Origin: Opitutaceae bacterium
GTDB lineage: Bacteria; Verrucomicrobiota; Verrucomicrobiia; Opitutales; Opitutaceae
Assembly: GCA_016711225.1 (NCBI GenBank)
Contig: JADJTK010000022.1
Span: 46,913 to 110,912 of the forward strand
DNA: 64,000 bases
Reading direction: 5' to 3'
The number at the start of each line of letters is the position of its first letter. The stretch's first letter is position 1. Below the pieces are notes generated by a model. That model had not been told where the DNA came from. It saw nothing but the letters and a program-made list of their open reading frames with translations, and ran no database searches. Positions 16,065 to 26,498 of the stretch are shown here, in pieces. The position numbers and the translations under genes were made by a program.

Positions 16065-17264
16065 ATGGGGTTCTACAGCTATCGCGCATACGACGCCGCC
16101 GGGCGTCTCACCTCGGGCTCGCTCGAGGCCGACAGCGTCGTGGTGCTGGAAAACCGGCTGCGCGCCGCTGGAATCTGGATGTTGGAGGCAACGGAGGGCC
16201 GCACCACCCAGCGCACCGCAGTGAGCCGCCTTAAGCTCAACCGGGCCGATCTGATCAACGTCTTTGTCCAGCTTACGCTGCTGCTGCGGGCGGGCATCAC
16301 CCTGCCCAACGCCCTCGAGCGCCTCGCCGCGGACAACGCCGGCACCAAGGCCGGCGCGGTCATGGCCAACCTGCACGGCCAGGTGTCCATCGGCGTGCCG
16401 CTTAACCGGGCGATGGGGGCCTATCCCCGGATCTTCACGACGGAGATCACCGCGGTGATCGAGGCCGGCGAGGTCAGCGGGCAGCTCCCGGAGGTCTTCG
16501 CCAGCCTGCAGGAGTATTTTGAGTGGTGCGACCAGCTCAATTCCGACGTGCGTCAGGCCCTGATGTACCCGGTGATCGTGATGGTGGCCTCCCTCGGGCT
16601 GGTGCTGATGCTTTTCACCTTCGTCGTGCCGAAGTTTGTGGGGTTGTTGAGCGAGCTCTCGCTGGAGGTGCCGCTGCTCACCCGGATCGTGATGGCCATC
16701 AGCCAGGCGCTGTTGGGCGGCTGGCCGGTGCTGCTCGGGGCGGCCGTCGGGCTGCCGTTTCTGGTGCGCTACGCGCTGCGCAGCCCGGCGGTGGCGACAT
16801 GGGTGGATGCCAAGAAGATGGAGCTGCCCGTCTTCGGCTCGCTGGTGTCGATGCTCGCCCTCTCCCGCTTCAGCCACAATCTAGCGCTGCTCTACCACGC
16901 CGGCATCCCGTTGCTACGCGGGATCGAGATCTGCCAGAACGTGGTGGGCAACCGGGCGATCGCCGCCTCCCTCGAGGACGCCCACCGCGGGGTGCTCGAG
17001 GGCAAGCCGCTGAGCAAGTGTCTGGCCGCCCATCCGGTGTTCCCACAGACGCTGGTCACCATGATGGCAACCGGGGAGACCTCCGGCACCCTCGATATCG
17101 CCCTGCAGGGTGTGGCCGACTACTACAACAAAATCATCCCTCGCCGCATCAAGGTAGTCTTCGCTGTCTTTAATCCCGTGATGATGCTGTCGTTGATCGG
17201 GGTGGTGGGGGTGGTGGCCCTGGCCGTGATCCTGCCGATCCTCCAGCTCTGGAACGCCAAATGA
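16065..17264 (+). CDS. GspF/PilC-type inner membrane platform protein
   Basis: 399 residues with two GspF domains and three membrane segments (about 165-195, 215-245 and 365-395). Family motifs include the N-terminal YRAYDAAGRLTSGSLEADS, FVQLTLLLRAGITLPNALE, EAGEVSGQLPEVF and, in the second copy, GIPLLRGIEICQNVV and ATGETSGTLD. The protein is the platform on which the ATPase acts to add pilin subunits. It begins 2 bp after the ATPase stop, and its stop overlaps the next pseudopilin start by 4 bp, so the genes are coupled. Confidence 0.93.
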   Translation: MGFYSYRAYDAAGRLTSGSLEADSVVVLENRLRAAGIWMLEATEGRTTQRTAVSRLKLNRADLINVFVQLTLLLRAGITLPNALERLAADNAGTKAGAVMANLHGQVSIGVPLNRAMGAYPRIFTTEITAVIEAGEVSGQLPEVFASLQEYFEWCDQLNSDVRQALMYPVIVMVASLGLVLMLFTFVVPKFVGLLSELSLEVPLLTRIVMAISQALLGGWPVLLGAAVGLPFLVRYALRSPAVATWVDAKKMELPVFGSLVSMLALSRFSHNLALLYHAGIPLLRGIEICQNVVGNRAIAASLEDAHRGVLEGKPLSKCLAAHPVFPQTLVTMMATGETSGTLDIALQGVADYYNKIIPRRIKVVFAVFNPVMMLSLIGVVGVVALAVILPILQLWNAK

Positions 17265-17749
17265 AGCGCGCCGTCCCCACTTTCCGCGCCCGCCCCGCCG
17301 CGGCCTTCACCCTGATCGAGATGATCGGGGTGCTGGCGATCATGGCCATCGTGGCGAGCGTGCTGGTCCCCAATGCCCTGCGCTCGATGGACCGCGCCGC
17401 GGTGCGCGCGGAGGCCGAGACGCTCGCCGCGCTGGGGGAGCAGACCAAGCTGTATCTGAAGGTTAACGCCACAGTGCCCACCCCCGCCAATTGGACCACC
17501 GCCCTGGGCTCCCTGGCCGATCTCGCCCCGGTGGACATCGCCACCAACAAGCGCGCGATGGCGCGTACTTATCTCCTCGACCCGGCCGCCGTGCCGGCTC
17601 CCCGCGTGATAATCCTTTCCTCGATGCGTGTCGGCCTTGCACTGCCGACCGCCGGTGCCATCACCTCCGCGGCGCAGTTCCAGGAGCTCTGGCAGACTCC
17701 CGACAACACCGTGCCGGCCACCACGAGTTGGGGCGGGTGGAGCGCCTGA
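17261..17749 (+). CDS. Second pseudopilin
   Basis: 162 residues. A basic leader with a short Ala tract precedes the prepilin site (AA / FTLIEMIGVLAIMAIVASVLVP) with Glu at +5. The remaining part is short and helical (AAVRAEAETLAALGEQTKLYLK), then a small variable domain. This suits a minor pseudopilin. It overlaps the GspF gene by 4 bp (ATGA) and the next small gene by 13 bp. Confidence 0.87.
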   Translation: MKRAVPTFRARPAAAFTLIEMIGVLAIMAIVASVLVPNALRSMDRAAVRAEAETLAALGEQTKLYLKVNATVPTPANWTTALGSLADLAPVDIATNKRAMARTYLLDPAAVPAPRVIILSSMRVGLALPTAGAITSAAQFQELWQTPDNTVPATTSWGGWSA

Positions 17750-18075
17750 ATGCGGTTTCCGTGAGCGGCGAGTATCTACTGATCGAGCGCGTCAATCTGC
17801 TCCCCATCTACGCCACCGAGCTGCTCAACGTCACGCTCACGCTTAACAACCGCGGCACGGGCTCGGCCAGCTACGACCTCGTGTTGCCCAGCGGCGCGAA
17901 CCAGAACCCCGTGATCGTGGCGGCCAGCAGCAGTGTGGTGCTCACCGGCCTGTTCCCGCGCACCCGGCTCAACCTCTACAGCGACGCCTCCGGCGGCACC
18001 TTGAACTACACCTACGTTGTCGCGGCGGTCGGTCGGACCTTCGACTTCGACGGCACGAACTGGATTCCCCAATGA
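17737..18075 (+). CDS. Hypothetical protein in secretion operon
   Basis: About 112 residues from GTG 17737, overlapping the pseudopilin stop; GTG 17761 is an alternative. It has no pilin signal and no clear signal peptide. The sequence is beta-rich (TLTLNNRGTGSASYDLVLPSG, SSVVLTGLFPRTRLNLYSD). The tight overlap on both sides (ATGA with the next gene) shows it belongs to the operon. I do not recognise a family; a minor pilus component or assembly factor is a guess. Confidence 0.6.
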   Translation: MERLNAVSVSGEYLLIERVNLLPIYATELLNVTLTLNNRGTGSASYDLVLPSGANQNPVIVAASSSVVLTGLFPRTRLNLYSDASGGTLNYTYVVAAVGRTFDFDGTNWIPQ

Positions 18076-19612
18076 GCGAACCCGGAAACTTCGTGCCCCC
18101 CGAGCCCGGCGGTTTTGTGCCGCCTGAACCGGGCGGTTTTGTGCCGGATTTTGCCATGGAGCCCGGCCCGGCCGAGAGCGCCCCGGCTACCGGGACTTCG
18201 GGGCGCCGCAAGCCCTCGCGCAGCAACCGCGACCAGCTCGGCATCGTCTGGTTGCGCGGCACCCTGCACCTGGGCGTGATGCGCCAGCGCAAGACGTTGG
18301 GCCGCTGGAGCAGCCCGGCCCCCGTGCGCACCGTCGAGGAGTTCGCCGCCGCCCTAGACACCGCGTTGGCCGAACTGAAGTTCTTGGGTACCGACACCTT
18401 CCTCGTCTTCGAGGGCGAGGCCTTCGGCCACCAGGCCGAGACGGCCCCCTCCTTCTCCCCGGGCGCCACCAAGGCGTATTTGCAGAGCCGCGTGGACCGC
18501 TATGTGAAGGAGCACGGGCGGGTGCTTTGGGTGGCCCAGCCGGCGGTCGGTCCCAAGGAGGAGCGCACGTGGATCCTGCACCTCATGGCGCAGGAGTTCT
18601 ACGACCAGTTGCGCCGGGTCTTCCTCTTCCGGCGGCTGGATCTCACCCGTATCCTGCCGATGGTGGTTCCGGTGCAGCGCGAGATGGGCGGTTTCCCGAT
18701 TCCCCGCGGTATGCCCGCGTTGGTGGCCGCCGAGGTCGCCGATGCCACCGTCATCGTCGTGGCGCAGGCCGGCGGGCCGGTGCTGTTTACCCGCACCATT
18801 CTCGCATCCCCGAGGAGGCCCCGGCGCGCGTGGCCATCGAGATCAACCGCTCGCTGCTTTACGCGAAACAGCAGTTCAACGTCTCCGTCGATCGTATCTG
18901 GCTGGCCACCCGCACCGGCCGGGCCAGCGAAGAGGTGAGCGCCAAATGCGGCGCGGGCAAGATGGTGATGGTGTTGCCCACCCAGCCCGACGAGTGGGTC
19001 CAGAGCGCGGCCCGCGTGGCGCGCACCCATCCCGTCAACCTCATCGCCGGATACATCCAGCGCAAACGCCGCGACCGCTTCATCCGCGTGGGGCTTATCG
19101 CCGCCGGTTGGCTGGCGTTGGCCGCCCTCGGGGCCAATCTCTGGGATGCCAACCGCCGCTGGCAGGAGGAGCGGCAACGGCTGGAGGCGTTGCAGGTCCG
19201 CGCCCCCGATTTGGAGGCCACAAGGGACCGCCTCGCGACGCGCAACCAGTCGGTGGCGGCTGAGGCCGCGCTCCGGCAGCGCCTGGCGACCGCGGTCCTG
19301 CCCCCCGTGCCGGCCCGCCTGCTCGCCCATCTGGCCGGCGTGTTGCCGGCCGACGCCCACCTTACCTCCTTTACGGCGAAATGGAGCGAGGAGAATAGCT
19401 CGTGGTCGTTCCTGTGTGAGGGCCAGATCTCCGGCGACGACGAATCGGCCCGGGAGGCGGTCGGTGCCCTGCAGCGGCATCTGGCCAAGGGACCGCTGCG
19501 CATCCGTTTCCTCGAGAACCAAGGGGGGGCCGGGCGCGCCTCCTTTGGCGGCGGTTCCGCGGCCACCAGCCTGCAACGCTTCACCCTGGAGGGCCTACTC
19601 TTTGAAAACTAA
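18072..19612 (+). pseudogene. PilM-PilN / GspL-like assembly protein, interrupted by one frameshift
   Basis: The frame from ATG 18072 encodes a proline-rich start with repeated PPEPGGFV units, then a PilM/GspL-like cytoplasmic domain (HLMAQEFYDQLRRVFLFRRLDLTRILPM, ATVIVVAQAGGPVLFTRTI). At the CCCC run 18808-18811 the coding sense moves to another frame, which continues EEAPARVAIEINRSLLYAKQQFNVSVDRIWL and runs to 19612. That part has a membrane helix (IAAGWLALAALGANLW) and a PilN-like periplasmic domain. One extra C would restore a single protein of about 513 residues. The break may be a sequencing error; if real, the machine lacks a core platform protein. Confidence 0.75.
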
Positions 19613-20246
19613 GCTCCTCGCCGCTGCGCGCGCTGGCTGGAACTTCCTGACGGTGATCCCGGGTTGGCCCGATGCGGGCCGGTTGGGACGCACGCTCTAC
19701 GCCCTGCCACTGGTGGTGCCCGTGCTCGGCCTGTTCGTGTTGGCCGGCTGGAGCCAGGTGGTGCTCGGGTGGCAAAGCGGCCAGGTGCGCGCCGCTTCCC
19801 AGCCGGTTGTCGACCTGGAGCAGGCGATCTCCGATCTGCGGCTCGAGTGTTCCGATGCTCAGGCGGTCGAGGCGGCCGAGTCCGTCGCTCGTCTGGCGCA
19901 GGTGCTTGTGCAGTCGCCGGAGGAATTCGCCGCGCAGTTGGCCGCGATGCGCGCTGCCGCCACCGCTCTGGGCTGGGAGGCCACGCTCCACGCCGTCGAC
20001 CCGGAGAACGAGCCAGCCGGCTCCGATCCGGTGCTCCGGTACCGCAGCGTCCGCGGTCGGTTAGTGCCTGCTGCGGGCAACCCCGCCGCATTCGCCTCGC
20101 TGCTCAAGCTCCTCGACGATTTGCCGCCGGCCGGCAAGAGCGGGAGCCTCACACGGCTCACCGTGCGGGCCGATGAACAGGCCCGCCTCAGTGTCGAATT
20201 TGGCGTGCGCTACGCCCTCCGTGCCCCCGATGAGAAAGCTCCTTAA
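19602..20246 (+). CDS. PilO/GspM-like assembly protein
   Basis: About 214 residues from TTG 19602, which overlaps the end of the upstream gene; no ATG or GTG gives a better start. One membrane segment near the N-terminus (LYALPLVVPVLGLFVLAGW) is followed by a coiled-coil stretch and an alpha/beta periplasmic domain. Size, topology and gene order (after PilM/N, before PilP and secretin) match PilO or GspM, but sequence identity to the families cannot be judged by eye. Confidence 0.65.
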   Translation: MKTKLLAAARAGWNFLTVIPGWPDAGRLGRTLYALPLVVPVLGLFVLAGWSQVVLGWQSGQVRAASQPVVDLEQAISDLRLECSDAQAVEAAESVARLAQVLVQSPEEFAAQLAAMRAAATALGWEATLHAVDPENEPAGSDPVLRYRSVRGRLVPAAGNPAAFASLLKLLDDLPPAGKSGSLTRLTVRADEQARLSVEFGVRYALRAPDEKAP

Positions 20247-20763
20247 TAACCCCTGGTTCGTCGCGGTGCTCGCGCTGGTCGCCCTCGGAGGTGTGGCCTG
20301 GCCGGTCCTGTTCCCCGAGACCAGCTATCCGGCGCCGGTGGCTCACGGCGAGCCGGCCGTCGTGGATGAATCTGCGCCTGAGACTTCGGCGGAAGGGGAG
20401 GCCCCTTCGCGACTCTCCGTCGCTGCGGCGCTCAAGGCCCTCGTCATCCCTTCGACCGTACGCGATCCCTTTGCGCTGCCGCCCAAACCGGTGGTGCTCC
20501 GACCGGTGGCGGTCGGCACCGCGGTCGAGGTGGTGGAACGGCTGCGCCTTTCCGCCGTATGGGTGCAGGGCGCGGCCGTCTACCTGCTTCTCAATGGTCG
20601 CATCTGCCAACCTGGCGATGCGGTCGAACGCTTCACTGTCGAAACGGCCGCCGTCGAAGGCGCCTGGATTCGCCATGCCGGCGCCCGCTCGTTTTTGCCC
20701 GTCGGGCAGGAGTGGGTCGTCACAACCTCGGCCCCCGGCCCGCAGCTTCCGCTTTCCCCATGA
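20230..20763 (+). CDS. PilP/GspC-like periplasmic protein
   Basis: 177 residues from ATG 20230, overlapping the preceding gene by 17 bp. One N-terminal membrane helix (WFVAVLALVALGGVAWPVLF), an acidic/Pro-rich linker, then a small beta domain (RLRLSAVWVQGAAVYLLLNGRICQPGDAVERFTVE) that looks like the HR domain of GspC or PilP. Such proteins link the inner-membrane platform to the secretin N0 domain. Position directly before the secretin gene (ATGA overlap) supports this. Confidence 0.7.
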   Translation: MRKLLNNPWFVAVLALVALGGVAWPVLFPETSYPAPVAHGEPAVVDESAPETSAEGEAPSRLSVAAALKALVIPSTVRDPFALPPKPVVLRPVAVGTAVEVVERLRLSAVWVQGAAVYLLLNGRICQPGDAVERFTVETAAVEGAWIRHAGARSFLPVGQEWVVTTSAPGPQLPLSP

Positions 20764-22337
20764 ACACGCGCCCGCTCCTCTTTCTCCGAGCTCTCCTGCT
20801 TGCGGCTCCCTTGTTGGTCGGCCTAGCCGTGGCCGAGGAGGTCGCCCCGGCTGTCCCCGCCGCGCCGGTGGCGGATGCCGCTCCGGACGCCGCTGCGCTA
20901 GCGGGGCCGATTGCCCCTGCCGCGTTTGTCGCGGGAGGGCCTTCCGTGGCCGGAGTCCCCGCGGCGGTGCCCGCGACTCTGTTCAGCTTCCGCGCCGACG
21001 CCGTGCCGATCAAACAGGCCCTGGCGCTCTTCGCGCGTGCCAATAATCTCAATATCGTGCCCGACCTCGACGTCGAGGGCGAGGTCACCGTCGAGTTCCG
21101 CGATCTGCCGCTGGATTTCGCCATGCAGGCGCTGCTCGACGCCAACGGCTACTACTTCGTGCAGGACGGCCGGCTCTTGCGCGTGCGCAACCGCGAGGCC
21201 CGGTTGTTCCAGGTCGACTACATCCAGTCCACCCGTTCCGGCCAGGGGTCCAACGCGGTGCAGATCAGCTCGGCTGGCTCTGGCGGCGGCTCGGGGGGCG
21301 GCTCGGGTGCCAGCGGCGGCGGGGGAGGGGCCAGCGGTTCCGAGGGTTCGACCATGACGGTCACCAATACTTCGACCATCAATTTCTGGGGCGAGCTTTC
21401 CGAGCAGCTCAAGGCGCTGGTTTCCGAGACCGGTTCGTTCACGGTCAACAGCCTTTCGGGCACCATCCTGGTGCGTGATCGTCACCGTAACATTCAGACG
21501 ATTGCCGACTACTTGGCCAACGTCACCCAGAGCATTGTGCGCCAGGTCGACCTCGAGGTCGAAATCTACGAGGTGGCCCTCAACAACAGCAGCCAACTGG
21601 GCATCAACTGGCAGAAGGTCTCCCAGAGCCTCGACACCTCCTTCAACACCATCCCCGGTCAGCTCACCCTGCCGGGTGCTGGTGGCCTCATCGTGCAGTC
21701 GCCCGTCTTTGGTGGTCTGGCGCCCGCCCCGGGCATTCGCATCCAGCATCAACGCGGCAGCATCACGGCCGTGCTCGACGCCCTCAAACAGCAGGGAAAC
21801 CTGAAGATCGTGTCCAAGCCGCGTTTGCGCACGCTCAACAACCAGCCCGCCGTGGTCCGTATCGGCCAGGATTTGCCCGTCTTTGTCACCCAGATCACTC
21901 AGTCGCCGGGCAGCCCGCCGGTCATCTCCACCAACGAATCGATTCAGACGATCACCGTTGGCACGGTGCTCTCCATCACCCCGCAGATCTCGGCCGACGG
22001 CCTGGTCACGCTCGACATTACCCCGGCCGTCAGCCGTCTGGTGCGTACCGAGACCTCGGCGACCGGCAACACCAACGCCCCGGTCATCGACATCCGGCAG
22101 GCCTCCTCGATCGTGCGGGTACGCGACGGGGCCACGATTATCATGGGCGGCCTGGTGCAGGATTCCTCCACCTCGACCCGCCGCAAGGTGCCCCTGCTCG
22201 GCGACATTCCGCTGCTGGGCAAGGCCTTCACCTCCACCAGCAAGTTGGCCGAGCGCACCGAGCTCATCTTCTTCCTCACCCCCCGCATCATCAACGACGC
22301 GCCCACCGAGGCGTCCGCCCCGCGCCCCGCTCCATGA
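20760..22337 (+). CDS. Secretin (GspD/PilQ/MshL-like)
   Basis: 525 residues from ATG 20760, with a signal peptide (LLFLRALLLAAPLLVGLAVA). A secretin N0/STN domain lies at about 73-145 (FSFRADAVPIKQALALFARANNLNIVPD). A long Gly/Ser-rich loop of about 25 residues follows. The secretin core ends with VPLLGDIPLLGKAF and TELIFFLTPRII, the hallmark of the outer-membrane channel. The single N-domain layout and Gly-rich insert are closest to MSHA- or Tad-like secretins. It should form the outer-membrane gate of the pilus or secretion machine. It overlaps the regulator gene by 4 bp. Confidence 0.92.
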   Translation: MNTRPLLFLRALLLAAPLLVGLAVAEEVAPAVPAAPVADAAPDAAALAGPIAPAAFVAGGPSVAGVPAAVPATLFSFRADAVPIKQALALFARANNLNIVPDLDVEGEVTVEFRDLPLDFAMQALLDANGYYFVQDGRLLRVRNREARLFQVDYIQSTRSGQGSNAVQISSAGSGGGSGGGSGASGGGGGASGSEGSTMTVTNTSTINFWGELSEQLKALVSETGSFTVNSLSGTILVRDRHRNIQTIADYLANVTQSIVRQVDLEVEIYEVALNNSSQLGINWQKVSQSLDTSFNTIPGQLTLPGAGGLIVQSPVFGGLAPAPGIRIQHQRGSITAVLDALKQQGNLKIVSKPRLRTLNNQPAVVRIGQDLPVFVTQITQSPGSPPVISTNESIQTITVGTVLSITPQISADGLVTLDITPAVSRLVRTETSATGNTNAPVIDIRQASSIVRVRDGATIIMGGLVQDSSTSTRRKVPLLGDIPLLGKAFTSTSKLAERTELIFFLTPRIINDAPTEASAPRPAP

Positions 22338-23290
22338 GCCTCCCTCCGGTCGGTTCCGGGGTCCACCTGGACATCAATATCCTCCTGGTCGAGGACGTGC
22401 CGATGATCGCCAAGATCGTCGAACGGATGCTCATGAACTCGACGCACTGCACCTATCACTTCGAGTGGCGAGGCAGTCTCGCGGCGGCCCTGGATCTGCT
22501 GCGTAACCGAGATTTCGACACGATTCTGCTCGATCTCAACCTCGGCGACAGCAGCGAGCTGGTCACCCTCACCCGTGTGCTGGAGACGGCCCGGGGCGTG
22601 CCGGTGGTGGTGCTTACCGCCACCGACGACGACGAAGTGGGGTTGAAGGCCGTGCAGGCCGGGGCCCAGGACTATCTGGTGAAGGGGCAGTGCACCGCCG
22701 CGGCGCTGGACCGTTCGATTGTCTACAGCATCGAGCGCTCGCGCCTTCAACAGACGCTGCGCCAACTCGCCGTGCTCGACGAACTCACCGGCCTCTACAA
22801 CCGCCGCGGCTTCAATACCCTCAATCCCGACATTCTCCAGCAGGTGCGTACCGGCGAGGCGCTGGGCTATATCGCCTGTTTCGATTTGGACCGCTTCAAG
22901 CAGATCAACGACACCCATGGTCATGCCAGTGGCGATGCGGCCCTAGTCGAGTTCGCCACGCTGTTGCGCAACGCCTTCCGCAAGGGCGGCCTGTTCGCCC
23001 GGCTCGGCGGTGATGAGTTTTTGGCGATGGGGATCGAAACCCATCCCGGCTCGGCCCCCGAGGCGTTGGCTAGCCTGCAGCAGCTGCTGGCCGTGCGCAA
23101 CGCCCACGGGCTCTCGCCCTTCCGCCTCGAATCGAGCGCCGGCATGTTGATCCTCGGACACGACGAGCGTCGCTCCCTCGACGAATTGTTGGCCGCGGCC
23201 GACAACGAGCTCTACCGCAACAAGGAGGCCCGGCGTGCCACCCGGTTGGCTGCCGCCCCGGGGGATGGCTCCAGGAGCAGCCGGCCATGA
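22334..23290 (+). CDS. Receiver-GGDEF diguanylate cyclase
   Basis: 318 residues. The N-terminal receiver has LLVEDVPMI, a phospho-acceptor Asp in TILLDLNLGDS, and Lys in YLVKGQC. The C-terminal diguanylate cyclase domain has DELTGLYNRRGF, the FDLDRFKQINDTHGH metal site and an intact GGDEF signature (RLGGDEFLAM). The inhibitory I-site is degenerate: RKGG stands where RxxD is usual, so product inhibition by c-di-GMP may be absent. The start overlaps the secretin stop (ATGA), tying c-di-GMP synthesis to production of the pilus/secretion machine. Confidence 0.92.
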   Translation: MSLPPVGSGVHLDINILLVEDVPMIAKIVERMLMNSTHCTYHFEWRGSLAAALDLLRNRDFDTILLDLNLGDSSELVTLTRVLETARGVPVVVLTATDDDEVGLKAVQAGAQDYLVKGQCTAAALDRSIVYSIERSRLQQTLRQLAVLDELTGLYNRRGFNTLNPDILQQVRTGEALGYIACFDLDRFKQINDTHGHASGDAALVEFATLLRNAFRKGGLFARLGGDEFLAMGIETHPGSAPEALASLQQLLAVRNAHGLSPFRLESSAGMLILGHDERRSLDELLAAADNELYRNKEARRATRLAAAPGDGSRSSRP

Positions 23291-23871
23291 AGACCAAGGC
23301 CTTCCAGTATCCTTGGCAGGAGATGGTGCAGCGGTTGCGGGCCACCTGCGAGGCGTTCGATCCCGACCTGGCCGGACATCAGGAGCGGGTGAGCGTGGCT
23401 GCTGCCGCGCTGGCCGGCCGCCTAGGCCTGCCCGCCGCCCGCGTGGAGCGGATCCGGATCGCCGCCGGGCTGCACGATCTGGGCAAGATCGGCGTCTCGC
23501 GGGAGGTGCTGCACCGCAACGGCCGGCTCAGCGCCAAGGAGCTGGCGGCCGTGCGCTTGCATCCGGTGATTGGACACCAATTGCTTGACGGCAGCGAGTG
23601 GCCGGAGATCCGCTGCGCCGCGGACGTGGCGCTCAGCCACCACGAGTGCTGGGATGGCACGGGCTATCCGCACGGACTGGCCGGCAAGGAGATTTCGCTT
23701 GAGGCGCGGGTGGTGGCCATCGCGGACGTGTTCGACGCGTTGCGTTCGCAGCGCGCCTACAAGGAGGCCTGGACGGACGAGCGGGTGATTTTGGAGATGA
23801 AGCGCGAGCGCGCGACCCACTTTGACCCGGATCTCTTCGACGTGTGTTTCGCCGCAGTGATGGAGGGGTGA
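23287..23871 (+). CDS. HD-GYP c-di-GMP phosphodiesterase
   Basis: 194 residues, almost entirely an HD-GYP domain. Motifs are the HD pair in AAGLHDLGKIGV, His residues in VRLHPVIGHQLL and ALSHHECWDGTGYPHGLAG, and the late RVVAIADVFDALRS. All residues expected for a bimetal phosphodiesterase are present, so it should hydrolyse c-di-GMP. It lacks a sensory domain. It overlaps the cyclase gene by 4 bp and is the last gene of the operon before a terminator. Confidence 0.92.
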   Translation: MKTKAFQYPWQEMVQRLRATCEAFDPDLAGHQERVSVAAAALAGRLGLPAARVERIRIAAGLHDLGKIGVSREVLHRNGRLSAKELAAVRLHPVIGHQLLDGSEWPEIRCAADVALSHHECWDGTGYPHGLAGKEISLEARVVAIADVFDALRSQRAYKEAWTDERVILEMKRERATHFDPDLFDVCFAAVMEG

Positions 23872-23877
23872 GTCATC

Positions 23878-23898
23878 GCCGGCTGTGGCCGGCTTTTT
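23878..23898 (+). terminator. Rho-independent terminator of the pilus/c-di-GMP operon
   Basis: GCCGGC TGTG GCCGGC followed by TTTTT, starting 6 bp after the HD-GYP stop codon. Confidence 0.85.
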
Positions 23899-24095
23899 CA
23901 GGACGGGCTCCCGGGAAAAGGCGGCTCGCCGGGAGGATCGCCCACCCTGCGCGGCCGGAGTCTGAGGCGTGTAGGGGAGTCGCTTGCTACGCCTACCCGG
24001 CGCTGCAGGAGCAGGAGGCCCCAAGCGGGGCACACGCCTCCGGGCCTGCTGGGCGCGGTAGCGCAGGCACGGAGGCCTGCGCCACGGTCGCCGGT

Positions 24096-25391
24096 TTAGG
24101 CGACGATTTTGCCGTCCTGATAGACCACTTGGCCGGCGACGATGGTGGCGCGCACCTTGCCGCGCAGCTTCTGACCGTGCCAGGGGGAATTGGACGACTT
24201 GCTGAAGCCCTTCAGGGCGTCGTACGTCCACTCCTCGTCGGGATCGAAAAGGGTGATGTCGGCGACGGCGTCCGGGGCGAGGGTACCGGCGGGTAGCTTA
24301 AGCACCTCCGCGGGTTTGCTCGTCATCAGCTCGACGAGCCGGCGCAGGGTGAAGCGGCTCTCGCGCACGAGAACCTGCAGGCAGATGGGGAGCGCCGTCT
24401 CCAGGCCGAGGATGCCAAAGGGGGCGTGGTCAAACTCCTTGTCCTTCTCGTAGTTGGTGTGCGGGGCGTGGTCGGTGGCCAGGCAGTCGAGGGTGCCGTC
24501 GCGCAGCCCTTCGATGATGGCCTTGCGGTCCTCCTCGATGCGCAGCGGCGGGTTCATCTTGAAGTGGGTGTCGTAGCCGGCGACCGCGGAGTCGGTGAGG
24601 GCGATGTGGTGGGGGGTGCCCTCGGCGGTGATCGGCACGCCGCGGCCCTTGGCGCGGCGGATCAGCTCCACGGAGTACTTGGAGCTGATGTGCTGAAGGT
24701 GGATCTGATGGCCGGCATAGGCGGCCAGGACGACGTTGCGCGCCACAATGATGTCTTCGGCGGCGTTGGGCCAGCCGCGCAGGCCGAGCTTGGTCGACAT
24801 GAAGCCCTCGTTCATGACGGCGCCCTGCGTCATGGCGGCGTCCTGGCAATGGTCCATGACGGGGATGCCGAACATCTTGGCGTATTCGACGGCCCGTCGC
24901 ATGAGCTCGTTGTTCTGCACACAGAGGCCGTCGTCGGTGATGGCCACGCAGCCGGCGCGCGCCAGGGAGCCGATGGGGGCGAGGGTCTGGCCCTTCTGGC
25001 CGACGGTGATGCAGCCGGTGGGGTAGACGTGGATGATGGCGGAGCGCTCGATGGCGTCCTGGATGAATTGGACGGTTCCGGCGTGGTCGACCACGGGCGA
25101 GGTGTTGGGCATGCACACGCAGGTGGTGAAGCCGCCGGCGGCGGCCGCACGGGTGCCGGTTTCGATGGTCTCCTTGTGCGTCTGGCCGGGCTCGCGGAAG
25201 TGGACGTGGATGTCCACGAAGCCGGGACTGGCGACGAGGCCGCGGGCGTCGATCTTCTGGGCCTTCTTCTTTTGCTCGACGGTGAGTTTGGCGACCATTT
25301 TGCCGTCGATGGCGAAGAGGTCGCCCTCGGCGTCGCGCTTGGAGGCGGGGTCGATGACGTGGGCGCGGGAGATCCAGAGGTATTTCGGCAT
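24096..25391 (-). CDS. pyrC: Dihydroorotase
   Basis: 431 residues, class I dihydroorotase. The metal-binding DIHVHFREPGQT motif is followed by GGFTTCVCMPNTSP, a MDHCQD His, HLQHISSK and the catalytic TDHAPH motif. It cyclises carbamoyl-aspartate to dihydroorotate in pyrimidine synthesis. All key residues look intact. It lies 39 bp downstream of pyrB on the same strand, so the two should form one operon and perhaps a complex, as class I dihydroorotases and pyrB products do elsewhere. Confidence 0.95.
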   Translation of the reverse strand: MPKYLWISRAHVIDPASKRDAEGDLFAIDGKMVAKLTVEQKKKAQKIDARGLVASPGFVDIHVHFREPGQTHKETIETGTRAAAAGGFTTCVCMPNTSPVVDHAGTVQFIQDAIERSAIIHVYPTGCITVGQKGQTLAPIGSLARAGCVAITDDGLCVQNNELMRRAVEYAKMFGIPVMDHCQDAAMTQGAVMNEGFMSTKLGLRGWPNAAEDIIVARNVVLAAYAGHQIHLQHISSKYSVELIRRAKGRGVPITAEGTPHHIALTDSAVAGYDTHFKMNPPLRIEEDRKAIIEGLRDGTLDCLATDHAPHTNYEKDKEFDHAPFGILGLETALPICLQVLVRESRFTLRRLVELMTSKPAEVLKLPAGTLAPDAVADITLFDPDEEWTYDALKGFSKSSNSPWHGQKLRGKVRATIVAGQVVYQDGKIVA

Positions 25392-25430
25392 GGGAGCGGG
25401 CCGGGAGGCGAAAGGTGGAGGGCGGCGGGG

Positions 25431-26378
<948 letters not shown>

Positions 26379-26498
26379 GGATAGGGGTGGCGGGCGCCCG
26401 GTGCGTGGGCGGAAGTCACGTGGGGTGTTTTTGGGGCCGGTGCCGGGCGTGGTCAAAGAGGAAAAAGGGGAGTGGAGGAGGGAGTCCGGTGGCCAACG

